64,000 nt of DNA from Bifidobacterium simiiventris (GTDB lineage Bacteria; Actinomycetota; Actinomycetes; Actinomycetales; Bifidobacteriaceae), in NCBI RefSeq assembly GCF_019331715.1, contig NZ_JAHBBG010000003.1:62001-126000 (forward strand). The letters are read 5' to 3'. Position 1 is the stretch's first letter, and the number at the start of each line of letters is the position of its first letter. Below the pieces are notes generated by a model. It did not search any database, was not told the origin of the DNA, and saw only the letters and a list, made by a program, of their open reading frames with translations. The position numbers were made by a program, and so were the translations under genes. Below, piece by piece: positions 1 to 8,550 of this stretch.

Positions 1-330
1 GGTGGCGTTGCGCGGCACCATGTCGGCCAGGATCGTGGCGCGGCCGTACAAGGTCGTCGCGTGGGATCGCTGGTAGCCGCTGGACGAATCCAGCCGGGAG
101 AGGGAGCCGTTGGCGATCAGCATGTTGAGACTGAGCGGGCCGGGAAGGTCGCGCTCGGTCAGCAGCGGCTTGTCTTCGCGCGCGGTGTGCGGAGACGTCG
201 ACGATGGTGTGGATGACGGTGCGGACGATGCCGCGGGCGGCGTGGCCGGGCCGGGTGATCCGGCGGGCAGGTGTGGAGCGGATGGCGCGGCCGGTGCGTC
301 GGCGGCAGGTGCGGTGATCGTATCGTTCAT
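1..330 (-). CDS. Unrecognised protein, N-terminal 110 residues (gene runs off the left edge)
   Basis: An open frame on the minus strand starts at an ATG (328-330) and stays open to the window edge. The first 50 or so residues are a low-complexity Ala/Pro/Ser/Thr-rich leader (APAADAPAAPSAPHLPAG) without a signal peptide. A more ordinary stretch follows that includes LLTERDLPGPLSLNMLIANG and GRATILADMVPRN. I do not recognise the family. It is divergent from metG, and the 145-bp spacer between them holds four DnaA boxes, so both genes may share that control region. No clear ribosome-binding site precedes the ATG. The coding call rests on the continuous frame and GC-rich third positions. Confidence 0.5.
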   Translation of the reverse strand, partial: MNDTITAPAADAPAAPSAPHLPAGSPGPATPPAASSAPSSTPSSTSPHTAREDKPLLTERDLPGPLSLNMLIANGSLSRLDSSSGYQRSHATTLYGRATILADMVPRNAT

Positions 331-383
331 ACCGACCGACCGTAACGGTTCGATGCGGCGCGCGCCAGCGACGGCCTCGCGGA

Positions 384-436
384 TGTGGATAAGTCTGTGG
401 ATAACTGTGAGTAAATGTGGATAACCGTGTGGATAA
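384..436 (-). promoter_or_regulatory. Cluster of four perfect DnaA boxes
   Basis: The nonamer TTATCCACA (read on the minus strand) occurs without mismatch at 384-392, 396-404, 416-424 and 428-436. All four share one orientation, and their starts are 12, 20 and 12 bp apart. This is the strict high-affinity DnaA consensus. The cluster lies between the leftward partial gene and metG, just upstream of the proposed metG promoter. No dnaA, dnaN or rpmH is present here, so it looks like a DnaA titration or regulatory site rather than the origin. Confidence 0.8.
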
Positions 437-461
437 TTTCCGGCCTGTCCTCGCTGAGCCT

Positions 462-467
462 GATAAT
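462..467 (+). promoter_or_regulatory. Candidate metG -10 element, leaderless transcript
   Basis: GATAAT, preceded by T in TGATAAT, lies 9 bp before the metG ATG, so transcription would begin within a base or two of the start codon. No Shine-Dalgarno sequence precedes the ATG, which fits leaderless translation, common in actinobacteria. No convincing -35 is seen. The DnaA boxes end about 25 bp upstream. Confidence 0.4.
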
Positions 468-475
468 TTGGCCTT

Positions 476-2338
476 ATGAGTCATATTCTGGTGAATGTTG
501 CATGGCCGTACGCGAACGGCCCCCGTCATATCGGCCACGTCGCCGGCTTTGGTGTGCCGTCCGATGTCTACGCGCGCTACGAGCGCATGAAGGGCAACGA
601 CGTCCTGATGGTGTCCGGCACCGACGAGCACGGCACCCCGATCCTCGTCGAAGCCGAAAAGGAAGGCGTGACCGCGCAGGAGCTCGCCAACCGCTACAAT
701 CGCGTGATCGCCAAGGACCTGTGCGACCTCGGCCTGAGCTACGACCTGTTCACCCGCACCACCACCGGCAACCACGAGCACGTGGTGCAGGAGCTGTTCA
801 AGCAGTGCCTCAAGAACGGCTACATCTACAAGGGCACGCAGAAGGTCGCGATCTCGCCGTCCACCGGCCGCACCCTGCCCGATCGCTACATCGAGGGCGA
901 GTGCCCGATCTGCCACGCCGAGGGCGCGCGCGGCGACCAGTGTGACGCCTGCGGCAACGAGCTCGATCCGGACGAGCTCATCAACCCCGTCTCCAAGATC
1001 AACGGCGAAACCCCGCGTTTCGAAGAGACCGAACACTACTTCCTCGACCTGCCGGCGCTCGCCGACGCGAATCTCGCGTGGCTCAAGACCCGCACCGGCT
1101 GGCGCACGAACGTCATCAACTTCTCCATCGGCCTGTTCAAGGAGGTCAAGCCGCGCGCGATCACGCGCGACATCGACTGGGGCATCCCGGTTCCGGTCGC
1201 GGGCTGGATCGACAACCCGAACAAGAAGCTGTACGTGTGGTTCGACGCGGTGATCGGCTACCTGTCGGCGTCGATCGAATGGGCGCGCCGCCAGGGCGAC
1301 CCGGAGGCGTGGCGCAAGTGGTGGAACGACCCAGGCTGCCCGGCCTACTACTTCATGGGCAAGGACAACATCACGTTCCACTCCCAGATCTGGCCGTCCG
1401 AGATGCTCGCGTACAACGGCCAGGGCTCCAAGGGCGGCGAGACGGGCGAATACGGCCCGCTCAACATGCCGGAGCAGGTCGTGGCCTCCGAGTTCATGAC
1501 GATGGAAGGCAAGAAGTTCTCCTCCTCGCGCGGCATCGTCATCTACGTCAAGGACATCCTCTCGCGTTACCCGGTGGACGCGGTGCGCTACTACATCTCC
1601 GTGGCCGGTCCGGAATCCTCCGACTCCGACTTCACGTGGGCCGAGTTCGTGCGTCACAACAACGAAGAGCTCGCCTCGAGCTGGGGCAACCTGGTCAACC
1701 GCGTCGCGAACCTGATCAACAAGAACTTCGGCGAGATCCCGGCGCTCGACGAGGCGTCGCTGACCGACGAGGACCGCGCGCTGCTCGACGAGACGAACGC
1801 CGCGTTCGCCACGGTCGGCGGACTGATCGAGCACCACCGCCAGAAGGGCGCGCTCAACGAGGCCATGAAGATCGTCGGCGACATCAACAAGTACATCTCC
1901 GCCACCGAACCGTGGAAGATCAAGGACGACCCGGCCCGTCTCGGCACCGTGCTGCACGTGGCCGCGCAGGCCGTGTCGGACGCGAACCACCTGCTTGCGC
2001 CGTTCCTGCCGCACTCCGCGCAGAAGGTGTGGGAGGCGCTCGGCGGCACCGGCACCTTCTCGCCGCTGCCACGCATCGAGGAGGTCGAGGATCTCGACAA
2101 GCCGGGATTCCACTACCCGATCATCACGGGCGACTACAAGATGGGCGAGACCGTGCACCCGTGGAAGCGCGAGGAGATCGTGCCGGGCACCCCGGTGGCC
2201 AAGCCCTCGCCGATCTTCGCGAAGATCCCGCAGGAGGCCGTGGCCGAGGAGCTGGCCCGCTTCGACGCCGAGCTGGCCGCCCGCCGTGAGGCCGAAGCCA
2301 AGCGGCTGGCCGAGGCGAAGGCCGAACTGAACAAGTAA
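476..2338 (+). CDS. metG: Methionyl-tRNA synthetase
   Basis: This class I aminoacyl-tRNA synthetase charges initiator and elongator tRNA-Met in the cytosol. The 620-residue product opens with the Rossmann-fold signature [13 protein letters not shown] (HIGH at residues 18-21). A zinc knuckle with two CxxC pairs (CPIC and CDAC) follows in the connective region. The KMSKS-loop equivalent is KFSSSRG, the variant typical of the MetG1 subtype. The anticodon-binding helical domain fills roughly residues 390-540, and the C-terminus is a short Ala/Glu/Arg-rich helix rather than an EMAP-type tRNA-binding domain. The ATG at 476 is chosen because homology begins there. There is no Shine-Dalgarno, and a -10 element sits directly upstream. 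A strong terminator follows, so the gene appears monocistronic. Confidence 0.97.
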   Translation: MSHILVNVAWPYANGPRHIGHVAGFGVPSDVYARYERMKGNDVLMVSGTDEHGTPILVEAEKEGVTAQELANRYNRVIAKDLCDLGLSYDLFTRTTTGNHEHVVQELFKQCLKNGYIYKGTQKVAISPSTGRTLPDRYIEGECPICHAEGARGDQCDACGNELDPDELINPVSKINGETPRFEETEHYFLDLPALADANLAWLKTRTGWRTNVINFSIGLFKEVKPRAITRDIDWGIPVPVAGWIDNPNKKLYVWFDAVIGYLSASIEWARRQGDPEAWRKWWNDPGCPAYYFMGKDNITFHSQIWPSEMLAYNGQGSKGGETGEYGPLNMPEQVVASEFMTMEGKKFSSSRGIVIYVKDILSRYPVDAVRYYISVAGPESSDSDFTWAEFVRHNNEELASSWGNLVNRVANLINKNFGEIPALDEASLTDEDRALLDETNAAFATVGGLIEHHRQKGALNEAMKIVGDINKYISATEPWKIKDDPARLGTVLHVAAQAVSDANHLLAPFLPHSAQKVWEALGGTGTFSPLPRIEEVEDLDKPGFHYPIITGDYKMGETVHPWKREEIVPGTPVAKPSPIFAKIPQEAVAEELARFDAELAARREAEAKRLAEAKAELNK

Positions 2339-2374
2339 GGTTCTTCCGGCTTGCGCCGGCCATGCGCATTCATG

Positions 2375-2406
2375 ACGCCCGTGCCTGACCGCACGGGCGT
2401 TTTTTC
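2375..2406 (+). terminator. Rho-independent terminator of metG
   Basis: A perfect 10-bp stem (ACGCCCGTGC at 2375-2384, GCACGGGCGT at 2391-2400) with a 6-nt loop is followed by a T run. It lies 37 bp after the metG stop. Confidence 0.9.
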
Positions 2407-2514
2407 GTGGCGTATGCTTCTCGGCACCCCCGATGCCCCCTATTGCACAATCCCGCCACATGGTTCTCAGGGTTTTGTAAGGAACATGCATCGTTCCTCC
2501 AAGAAAGCGGCGGT

Positions 2515-2632
2515 TATATAGACCATGTCAACGGTTACGGCCGATGGCGAGGTTCCGCAAGAACCCCATAACTGAACCCTTCTTCTCTCTTCTCTCTCAC
2601 CCGGCGGCTCTCCCCGCCGGGTTTCTTCTTCT
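2515..2632 (+). ncRNA. Possible small transcript with its own terminator
   Basis: TATATA at 2515-2520 could be a -10 element. Downstream are a GGTTC/GAACC hairpin and, at 2599-2622, a 9-bp GC stem (ACCCGGCGG/CCGCCGGGT) followed by a T/C-rich tail that looks like a terminator. No gene ends nearby that would need this terminator. A 16-codon frame starting at ATG 2525 (MSTVTADGEVPQEPHN) would begin almost at the predicted transcript start, so a leader peptide is an alternative. It does not resemble SRP RNA, RNase P or tmRNA. Confidence 0.2.
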
Positions 2633-2709
2633 CTGGGGTTTCCCGGTGGTTTCCCGGGCCGTCTGTGTGTTTTCCTTTGTGTTCTTCCCCAGGCTTTCCA
2701 CGCGGTTTC

Positions 2710-3000
2710 TCCCGGGCTTACGGCCGTTTCCGCTCCCCGAAACGGCCGTAAGCCCGGGAGGCTGAGCTGGTTACTTGGGAGGGTTGGCTTGGTTCCCGGG
2801 CATACGGCCGGTTTCAGTCCTTGAAACGGCCGTAAGCCCGGGAGGCTGAGCTGGTTACTTGGGAGAGTCGGCTTGGTTCCCGGGCATACGGCCGGTTTGG
2901 GGGTTAAAACTGGCAGTATGCCCGGGGAGAATGATGGTGTGGCTGGACTTTCCCGGGCATACTGCCGGTTTCGCACCTGGAACCGGGCGTATGCCCGGGA
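2710..3000. repeat. Hairpin-repeat array, family F1 (four units)
   Basis: Four copies of a palindromic unit lie at 2710-2759, 2793-2844, 2877-2928 and 2949-3000. Each has a left arm CCCGGGC(T/A)TACGGCCG, a 12-16 nt variable loop and an inverted right arm. The second and third units sit in an 84-bp tandem duplication that also copies the flank (gctgagctggttacttggg). Seven more units occur at 29937-30518. Together with 2407-2709, this fills the 926-bp gene-free spacer after metG. Confidence 0.9.
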
Positions 3001-3093
3001 GGGGTGTGCGTACGGAGGGGGTGGGACCGGCCACGTCGGAGTGTCGTGGCCCGACATCGCATATACTGCTATACACACATACACGTTGTAGCA

Positions 3094-3167
3094 GGGTTGT
3101 TACTCGTACGAGGCAAGACCTGGAAGCGTTCGGAAGCCATATTCCGATCGTTTCCGGGTCTTTTTTG
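3094..3167 (+). promoter_or_regulatory. RAT antiterminator site overlapping a terminator
   Basis: The segment 3094-3123 reads GGGTTGTTACTC, GTAC, GAGGCAAGACC, TGG. It matches the ribonucleic antiterminator (RAT) bound by BglG/LicT/SacT proteins (GGATTGTTACTG then a loop then CAGGCAAAACC). Its 3' end overlaps the left side of a terminator: AAGACCTGGAA (3115-3125) pairs with TTTCCGGGTCTT (3151-3162), followed by a T run. The two structures exclude each other, which is the hallmark of this switch. TATACT at 3062-3067 is a candidate -10. The controlled gene is the MFS transporter 100 bp downstream. No BglG-family gene is in the window. Confidence 0.75.
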
Positions 3168-3264
3168 TTGCCCGCACCGCGCCCGCCGCAACGCGATGAG
3201 GCAGCCGGCGCAGGCGTGGCCGCCCGCCCGGCAGACCGAATCAATGGAGATGGAAGGAACACAC

Positions 3265-4767
3265 ATGACAGAAGCAATGACCCCCGCGTCCGCCACGACC
3301 GAAGCGGCGGCCGGTGCGGCATCCGTGATGCACGAGGAATCCGTCAAATCCACCGTGGAGTCGGCGATCGAAGCGGTGGAAACCGCCGAATCGCGCGGAT
3401 TCTCGTCACGATTCCCGCTCAACAGCGGGTTCATCTTCACGTTCGGCGCGCTCGGCGGCATGCTGTTCGGCTTCGACACCGGCATCATCTCCGGCGCGTC
3501 GCCGCTCATCGAATCCGACTTCGGCCTGACCGTCTCGCAGACCGGCTTCATCACCTCGTCCGTGCTCATCGGCTCGTGCGTCGGCGCGCTGTCGATCGGC
3601 ACGCTGTCCGACCGGTTCGGCCGCAAGAAGCTGCTCATCGTCTCCGCGATCCTGTTCCTGCTTGGCTCGGGCCTGTGCGCCACGTCCACCGGCTTCCTCA
3701 TGATGGTCGCCGCCCGCATCATCCTCGGCCTCGCGGTCGGCGCCGCCTCCGCGCTTACCCCCGCCTACCTCGCCGAACTCGCGCCGAAGGAACGCCGCGG
3801 CTCGCTGTCCACGCTGTTCCAGCTCATGATCACGTTCGGCATCCTGCTCGCCTACGCCTCGAACCTCGGCTTCCTCAACCACGACCTGCTCGGCTTCGCC
3901 GACTGGCGCTGGATGCTCGGTTCGGCGCTCGTGCCCGCCGCGCTGCTGCTCATCGGCGGCCTGCTGCTGCCCGAATCGCCGCGCTACCTCGTGAACAAGG
4001 GCGACGAGCGCAACGCGTTCAAGGTGCTCACCCTCATCCGCAAGGACGTCGACCAGGCGCAGGTCCAGCTCGAGCTCGATGAGATCAAGGCCGTCGCCGC
4101 ACAGGACACCAAGGGCGGCGTGCGCGAACTGTTCCGCACCGCCCGCCCGGCGCTCGTCGCGGCCGTCGGCATCATGCTCTTCCAGCAGCTCGTCGGCATC
4201 AACTCGGTCATCTACTTCCTGCCGCAGGTCTTCATCAAGGGCTTCGGCTTCCCCGAAGGCGACGCGATCTGGGTGTCGGTCGGCATCGGCGTCGTCAACT
4301 TCGTCTCCACGATCGTCGCGACGATGATCATGGACCGCTTCGGCCGCAAGCAGCTGCTCATCTTCGGTTCCGTCGTGATGACCGTCGCGCTCGCCATCCT
4401 CGCCGTGATGAACTTCGTGGGCGACGTGTCCGCGCTCGCCGTGCCGACGATGATCCTGATCGCGTTCTACATCCTCGGCTTCGCGATCTCGTGGGGCCCG
4501 ATCGCGTGGGTGCTCATCGGCGAGATCTTCCCGCTGTCGGTGCGCGGCATCGGCTCGTCGTTCGGCTCGGCCGCGAACTGGCTCGGCAACTTCATCGTCT
4601 CGCAGTTCTTCCTCATGCTGCTCGACGCGTTCGGCAACAACGTGGGCGGCCCGTTCGCGATCTTCGGCGTGTTCGCCGCGCTGTCGATCCCGTTCGTGCT
4701 GCGGTTCGTGCCCGAGACGAAGGGCAAGTCGCTCGAGCAGATCGAGGAGGAGATGACCCGCCGCTAG
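3265..4767 (+). CDS. MFS sugar:H+ symporter (sugar-porter family, GlcP-like)
   Basis: This inner-membrane transporter of 500 residues very likely imports a hexose by proton symport. Sugar-porter hallmarks are present: GFDTGIISG in helix 1, DRFGRKK and DRFGRKQ in the two 2-3 loops, PESPRYL after helix 6 and PETKGKS after helix 12. About 50 soluble residues precede the first helix (FIFTFGALGGMLFGF). The ATG at 3265 follows GGAAGGAA at good spacing; the frame is open further upstream, but that stretch overlaps the antiterminator and terminator. The gene appears monocistronic and under RAT antitermination, which is usual for PTS and beta-glucoside genes rather than MFS transporters. The closest described relative I know of is B. 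longum GlcP. Substrate is inferred only. Confidence 0.9.
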   Translation: MTEAMTPASATTEAAAGAASVMHEESVKSTVESAIEAVETAESRGFSSRFPLNSGFIFTFGALGGMLFGFDTGIISGASPLIESDFGLTVSQTGFITSSVLIGSCVGALSIGTLSDRFGRKKLLIVSAILFLLGSGLCATSTGFLMMVAARIILGLAVGAASALTPAYLAELAPKERRGSLSTLFQLMITFGILLAYASNLGFLNHDLLGFADWRWMLGSALVPAALLLIGGLLLPESPRYLVNKGDERNAFKVLTLIRKDVDQAQVQLELDEIKAVAAQDTKGGVRELFRTARPALVAAVGIMLFQQLVGINSVIYFLPQVFIKGFGFPEGDAIWVSVGIGVVNFVSTIVATMIMDRFGRKQLLIFGSVVMTVALAILAVMNFVGDVSALAVPTMILIAFYILGFAISWGPIAWVLIGEIFPLSVRGIGSSFGSAANWLGNFIVSQFFLMLLDAFGNNVGGPFAIFGVFAALSIPFVLRFVPETKGKSLEQIEEEMTRR

Positions 4768-4861
4768 CTCGCTGCTGGCCGACCGCTGACCGGTTGGCCT
4801 GTTGGCTGACCGGTCGGCCCGCTGTCCGGCCGGCCCGCTGTCCGGCCGATCTATCGTCCGG

Positions 4862-4932
4862 TTGACTCACGGCCGGCGGTTCCGTTATGGTTGTTCTCGC
4901 CCGTCGAACGTGTGCACTGCGTTCGACGGGCG
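4862..4932 (+). promoter_or_regulatory. Promoter and 5' leader hairpin of the dipeptidase gene
   Basis: TTGACT (4862-4867), a 17-bp spacer and TTATGG (4885-4890) form a candidate sigma-70 promoter. Immediately downstream is a perfect 13-bp inverted repeat (CGCCCGTCGAACG at 4898-4910, CGTTCGACGGGCG at 4920-4932) with a 9-nt loop. It would form the very 5' end of the mRNA or serve as an operator. There is no T run, so it is not an intrinsic terminator. Confidence 0.5.
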
Positions 4933-4949
4933 TTCCTATAGTGGGTGCC

Positions 4950-6575
4950 ATGTCATGCACCACTCTGCTTGTTGGCAAGAATGCCAGTTACGACGGCTCG
5001 ACCATCATCGCCCGCGACGACGATTCCGGTTCCGGCCGTTACGATCCGAAACGTTTCGTCGCGGTCGCCCCGGCCGACCAGCCGCGCCACTACCGCAGCG
5101 TGCTCAGCCACGTCGAGATCGACCTGCCGGACGATCCGTGCCGGTATTCGATCGTGCCGAACGTGCTGCCGAACCGCGGCGTGCTGGCCGAGGCCGGCGC
5201 GAACGAATACAACGTCGCGATGAGCGCGACCGAGACGATCGCCGTCAACGAGCGCGTCGCCGCGGCCGACCCATTCGTCGAGCTCGTGCCCGCGACCAGT
5301 GAGCCGGGGGATGCCGGTTACGAGCCGGAACAGCCGGGCGGCATCGGCGAGGAGGACATCATCACGCTGGTGATCCCGTACGTGAAGACCGCGCGCGAGG
5401 GCGTCCGCCGGCTCGGCGAACTGCTGGAGACGTACGGCACGTACGAGTCGAACGGCATTATCATTTCGGACGTGGACGAGATCTGGTACGTCGAGACGAT
5501 CGGCGGCCACCACTGGATCGCGCGGCGCGTGCCGGACGACTGCTATGCGACGATCCCGAACCAACTCGGCATCGACGACTTCGATCTGACCGACGCGTTC
5601 GGCGAGCAGCGTGAATACCTATGCAGCGCCGATCTGCGCGAGTTCATCGCGGAACATCACCTCGACCGCACGATGCGAACGATGGCAGGCAACGGCTCGT
5701 CGCGCATCGGCTTCGCGGCGGACGGTTCCGTCTCGCAGTCCGACCGCTTCAACCCGCGCACGGTGTTCGGCGACAGCACGCCGAAGGACCACATCTACAA
5801 CACGCCGCGCGCATGGTACATGCAGCGCCACCTCAACCCGAGCGAGGACTGGGATTCGCCGGCGGCCCGCTACACGCCGATCTCCGACGATATCCCGTGG
5901 TGCCGCGTGCCCGAGAACAAGGTGACGATCGAGGACGTCGACTTCCTGCTCGGCTCGCACTTCGAAGACACCCCGTACGATCCGTACGGCACGCTCGGCA
6001 CCCCTGAATCGCGTCACCGCTACCGTCCGATCGGCGTGAACCGCACCGGCCACATGGTCGCCATCCAGCTGCGACCGTATGCACCCGCGTGCAGCCGCGC
6101 GGTCATGTGGATCTCGTACGGCTCCGGTCCGTTCACCACGGCCGCGCCGTTCTATGCGAACGTTACTGACACGCCAGCGTACCTGCGTGACACCACGCCG
6201 CAGGTCTCCACCGACAACCTGTACTGGACGAACCGACTGATCGCGGTGATCGCGGACGCGCACTGGTTCGAAACGAACCGGCTGATCGGCGGCTATGTCG
6301 AGAAGGTTCGCACGTTCGGGCATCGTCTGGTTGAGGAGACCGACGCGGCGATCGAAAGCGGACGGTTCGACGACGGCGCGGACGGCAACGGCGACGGTCG
6401 TCTCGACGGCGACGGATCGCTTGACGGCCGGCCGGTGACCGCGGTGCTCGGCGAGGCGAACGATCGCATGGCCGAGTTCCTGCGCGAGCGCGCCACCACG
6501 CTGCTCGACCGCGTGCTGTACGAGGGCAGCAACCATATGCGCAACAGCTTCGCCATGTCCGATCGCTGGAACTGA
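4950..6575 (+). CDS. pepD: Peptidase family C69 dipeptidase (PepD type)
   Basis: A 541-residue N-terminal-nucleophile dipeptidase, probably cytosolic, that would release amino acids from dipeptides. The start MSCTTLLVGKNASYDGSTIIARDDDSG is the C69 signature. The Cys at position 3 is the expected nucleophile, and removal of the preceding residues would expose it. The choice of ATG 4950 (an upstream ATG at 4887 is in frame) is decided by this conserved N-terminus. The fold is continuous to the C-terminus. A short Asp/Gly-rich insertion (DDGADGNGDGRLDGDGS) lies near residue 475. The gene stands alone, with its own promoter upstream and a repeat element downstream. Confidence 0.88.
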   Translation: MSCTTLLVGKNASYDGSTIIARDDDSGSGRYDPKRFVAVAPADQPRHYRSVLSHVEIDLPDDPCRYSIVPNVLPNRGVLAEAGANEYNVAMSATETIAVNERVAAADPFVELVPATSEPGDAGYEPEQPGGIGEEDIITLVIPYVKTAREGVRRLGELLETYGTYESNGIIISDVDEIWYVETIGGHHWIARRVPDDCYATIPNQLGIDDFDLTDAFGEQREYLCSADLREFIAEHHLDRTMRTMAGNGSSRIGFAADGSVSQSDRFNPRTVFGDSTPKDHIYNTPRAWYMQRHLNPSEDWDSPAARYTPISDDIPWCRVPENKVTIEDVDFLLGSHFEDTPYDPYGTLGTPESRHRYRPIGVNRTGHMVAIQLRPYAPACSRAVMWISYGSGPFTTAAPFYANVTDTPAYLRDTTPQVSTDNLYWTNRLIAVIADAHWFETNRLIGGYVEKVRTFGHRLVEETDAAIESGRFDDGADGNGDGRLDGDGSLDGRPVTAVLGEANDRMAEFLRERATTLLDRVLYEGSNHMRNSFAMSDRWN

Positions 6576-6584
6576 TTCCTCATC

Positions 6585-6632
6585 CTCGGCCCCCTCTGCT
6601 GAGGGGGCTGTCAGCAAAGCTGACTGGGGGAG
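6585..6632 (+). repeat. Partial F3 element (left half)
   Basis: The segment CTCGGCCCCCT, then CTGTCAGC and GCTGACTGGGGGAG, matches the left half of the longer elements at 24036-24272 and 51130-51260. It begins 10 bp after the dipeptidase stop. The right half is missing. Confidence 0.7.
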
Positions 6633-6684
6633 AGTCCGGCGTCTGACGCTTGACTTGTCTTTTCGACCGAGCGCGCCACTTACC

Positions 6685-6780
6685 TGTCATTTCGACCGAG
6701 CGCAGCGAGTGGAGAAATCTTCCAGGCGCAATGGTTCCAATAAGATTTCTCGACTCGGCTGCGCCTCGCTCGAAATGACA
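6685..6780. repeat. F2 inverted-repeat element
   Basis: A 96-bp element begins TGTCATTTCGACCGAGCG and ends with the inverse, CTCGAAATGACA. AGAAATCTT and AAGATTTCT form the inner arms around a unique centre. Related copies are at 42079-42177 and 47889-47980, with a single arm inside the GH35 gene at 54976. A solo arm fragment precedes it at 6659. The rest of the 6576-7001 spacer holds the rplK leader, with a possible -10 CATAAT at 6841-6846. Confidence 0.85.
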
Positions 6781-7001
6781 ATAGATGGCTTCTGCTTGAA
6801 ATGGCGTGAACGGCGTAATGGGGTTGTCGCCCACATGCGGCATAATGAGATGGTTTGTGTCTGGAGGGCCTACGGACCGCGCGAGAAGCGCCCGCGAGCC
6901 TGCTAGCACAGCACAGCAATCATACGGTTGCGGGAGGAGTTCGCCGCGGGAAACCAAGGCGTTCGCCACTATCACCGCTTCATAGAAAGAAGAACCATAC
7001 A

Positions 7002-7433
7002 ATGGCTCCTAAAAAGAAGGTCACGGCGCTGATCAAGCTCCAGATCCAGGCCGGCAAGGCCAACCCGGCCCCGCCGCTGGGCCCGGCCCTGGGTTCGCAT
7101 GGCGTGAACATCATGGACTTCTGCAAGGCGTACAACGCCCAGACGCAGGACAAGATGGGTCAGGTCATCCCGGTCGAGATCACCGTCTTCGAAGACCGTT
7201 CCTTCACCTTCGTCCTCAAGACCCCGCCGGCTGCGGCTCTGCTGAAGAAGGCCGCCGGCGTCGAGAAGGGCACCGAGAACCCGCTGACCCACAAGGTCGG
7301 CTCCGTCACCAAGGCTCAGGTCCGCGAGATCGCCGAGATCAAGATGGCCGATCTGTCCGCCCGTGACATCGAAGCCGGCATGAAGATCATCGAGGGCACC
7401 GCTCGCTCGATGGGCATCACGGTCACCGACTGA
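7002..7433 (+). CDS. rplK: 50S ribosomal protein L11
   Basis: The 143-residue L11 protein forms the GTPase-associated centre with 23S rRNA and is needed for the stringent response through RelA/Rel. The N-terminal domain ([34 protein letters not shown]) carries the conserved proline-rich linker region, and the C-terminal RNA-binding domain ends [11 protein letters not shown]. Length and sequence are fully typical. It is followed 17 bp later by rplA, forming the usual L11-L1 pair. The pair is separated here from secE-nusG, which lies about 21 kb downstream. Confidence 0.98.
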   Translation: MAPKKKVTALIKLQIQAGKANPAPPLGPALGSHGVNIMDFCKAYNAQTQDKMGQVIPVEITVFEDRSFTFVLKTPPAAALLKKAAGVEKGTENPLTHKVGSVTKAQVREIAEIKMADLSARDIEAGMKIIEGTARSMGITVTD

Positions 7434-7450
7434 GAAGAGGAGAAGGACTA

Positions 7451-8143
7451 ATGGTACAGCGTTCCAAGAAGTATCGCGAGGCGGCCGAGAAGGTCGATCG
7501 CAACAACCTCTACACCGCCAACGAGGCCATCGCTCTCCTCAAGAGCATGCCGGAGTACAAGTTTGACCAGACCGTGGAAGCGGTGCTGCGCCTGAACGTG
7601 GATCCGCGCAAGGCCGACCAGCTGGTTCGTGGCTCCGTCCTGCTGCCTCACGGCACCGGTAAGACCGCCAAGGTCCTCGTGTTCGCCCGTGGCCCGAAGG
7701 CCACCGAGGCCACCGAGGCCGGCGCCGACATCGTCGGTGATGACGACCTGATCGCGAAGGTCGCCGACGGCTTCCTCGACTTCGACGCCGTCGTCGCCAC
7801 CCCGGACATGATGGGCAAGGTCGGCCGCCTCGGCCGTGTGCTCGGTCCGCGTGGCCTCATGCCGAACCCGAAGACCGGCACCGTCACCATGGACGTGACC
7901 AAGGCCGTCAACGAGATCAAGGGCGGCAAGGTCGATTTCCGCGTCGACAAGCACGGCAACCTCTCCTTCCTCATCGGCAAGATGAGCTTCGACGAGGCCG
8001 CTCTGGACGAGAACTTCAAGGCCGTGGCCGACGAAGTCAAGCGTCTCAAGCCGTCCACCGTGAAGGGCCGTTACGTCACCAAGGCGACCATCACCTCCAC
8101 GATGAACCCGGGCGTCCCGGTCGACCCGATGACCGTTGCCTGA
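7451..8143 (+). CDS. rplA: 50S ribosomal protein L1
   Basis: The 230-residue L1 protein binds the L1 stalk of 23S rRNA, aids E-site tRNA release and in many bacteria represses its own operon. Conserved stretches include [37 protein letters not shown] and [17 protein letters not shown] near the end. Its ribosome-binding site (GAAGAGGAGAAGG) lies in the short gap after rplK. A strong terminator follows at 8198. Confidence 0.98.
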   Translation: MVQRSKKYREAAEKVDRNNLYTANEAIALLKSMPEYKFDQTVEAVLRLNVDPRKADQLVRGSVLLPHGTGKTAKVLVFARGPKATEATEAGADIVGDDDLIAKVADGFLDFDAVVATPDMMGKVGRLGRVLGPRGLMPNPKTGTVTMDVTKAVNEIKGGKVDFRVDKHGNLSFLIGKMSFDEAALDENFKAVADEVKRLKPSTVKGRYVTKATITSTMNPGVPVDPMTVA

Positions 8144-8197
8144 TTCCGTTTCGTCTCGCTACGAACCGAATCACACGGTCACGGTAAGTGACTGATC

Positions 8198-8236
8198 AAG
8201 ACCCGCGTTGCGATTTCCGCAGCGCGGGTCTTGTCG
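8198..8236 (+). terminator. Terminator of rplK-rplA
   Basis: AAGACCCGCG (8198-8207) pairs with CGCGGGTCTT (8223-8232) around a GC-rich inner loop. The T run is short (TTGTC). Confidence 0.75.
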
Positions 8237-8255
8237 TATCTGCGTCAGTAATCCC

Positions 8256-8384
8256 GTAGGTGGGTAAATCTGGATCGACAATTCGATAGGTGGGTAAATC
8301 TGTACTGGTTAGGCTCGATCCGACGGCCTAACTAGTTGAGATTTACCCACCTATGAGATCTTGTGTCCGGTTCTACCCACCTTT
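8256..8384. repeat. F4 repeat array, left copy (30-bp pitch)
   Basis: Two direct motifs (TAGGTGGGTAAATC type) start at 8256 and 8286. Two inverted motifs (GATTTACCCACCTAT type) start at 8340 and 8370. Spacing inside each half is exactly 30 bp. The centre is itself an inverted repeat (ACTGGTTAGGC and GCCTAACTAGT). The array at 15066-15347, on the other side of the surface-protein gene, shares centre and flanks. With the rplA terminator it occupies most of the 8144-8550 spacer. Confidence 0.9.
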
Positions 8385-8550
8385 CGTGTTGAATGACGGA
8401 TGTCGGACTGCGGATCGTCGGCAATCCATCCGGTGATATTGGGCTGTGTGACTGGGCGGTATCGTCTCGGGTGGGGGGTAGCGTTCGAGTCAAGGCAATG
8501 AGGTTTCGCCTTCAATCACAAACGCATTTGAAGAGAAGAGGGCAGTGCCT

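Noticed and set aside
384..436. Chromosomal origin of replication
   Set aside because: The DnaA boxes are perfect, but there is no AT-rich unwinding stretch and none of dnaA, dnaN, recF, rpmH or parAB is nearby.
1500..1545. Defective metG because KMSKS is not present
   Set aside because: KFSSS is the normal variant of this loop in the MetG1 subtype, and the rest of the enzyme is intact.
2515..2632. SRP RNA or 5S-like RNA gene
   Set aside because: The conserved SRP helix 8 sequence and 5S domains are absent.
2467..3084. Open frames across the F1 hairpin array
   Set aside because: The translations are repeats of the palindrome (PGLRPFQGLKPAVCPG type) and arise from the array itself.
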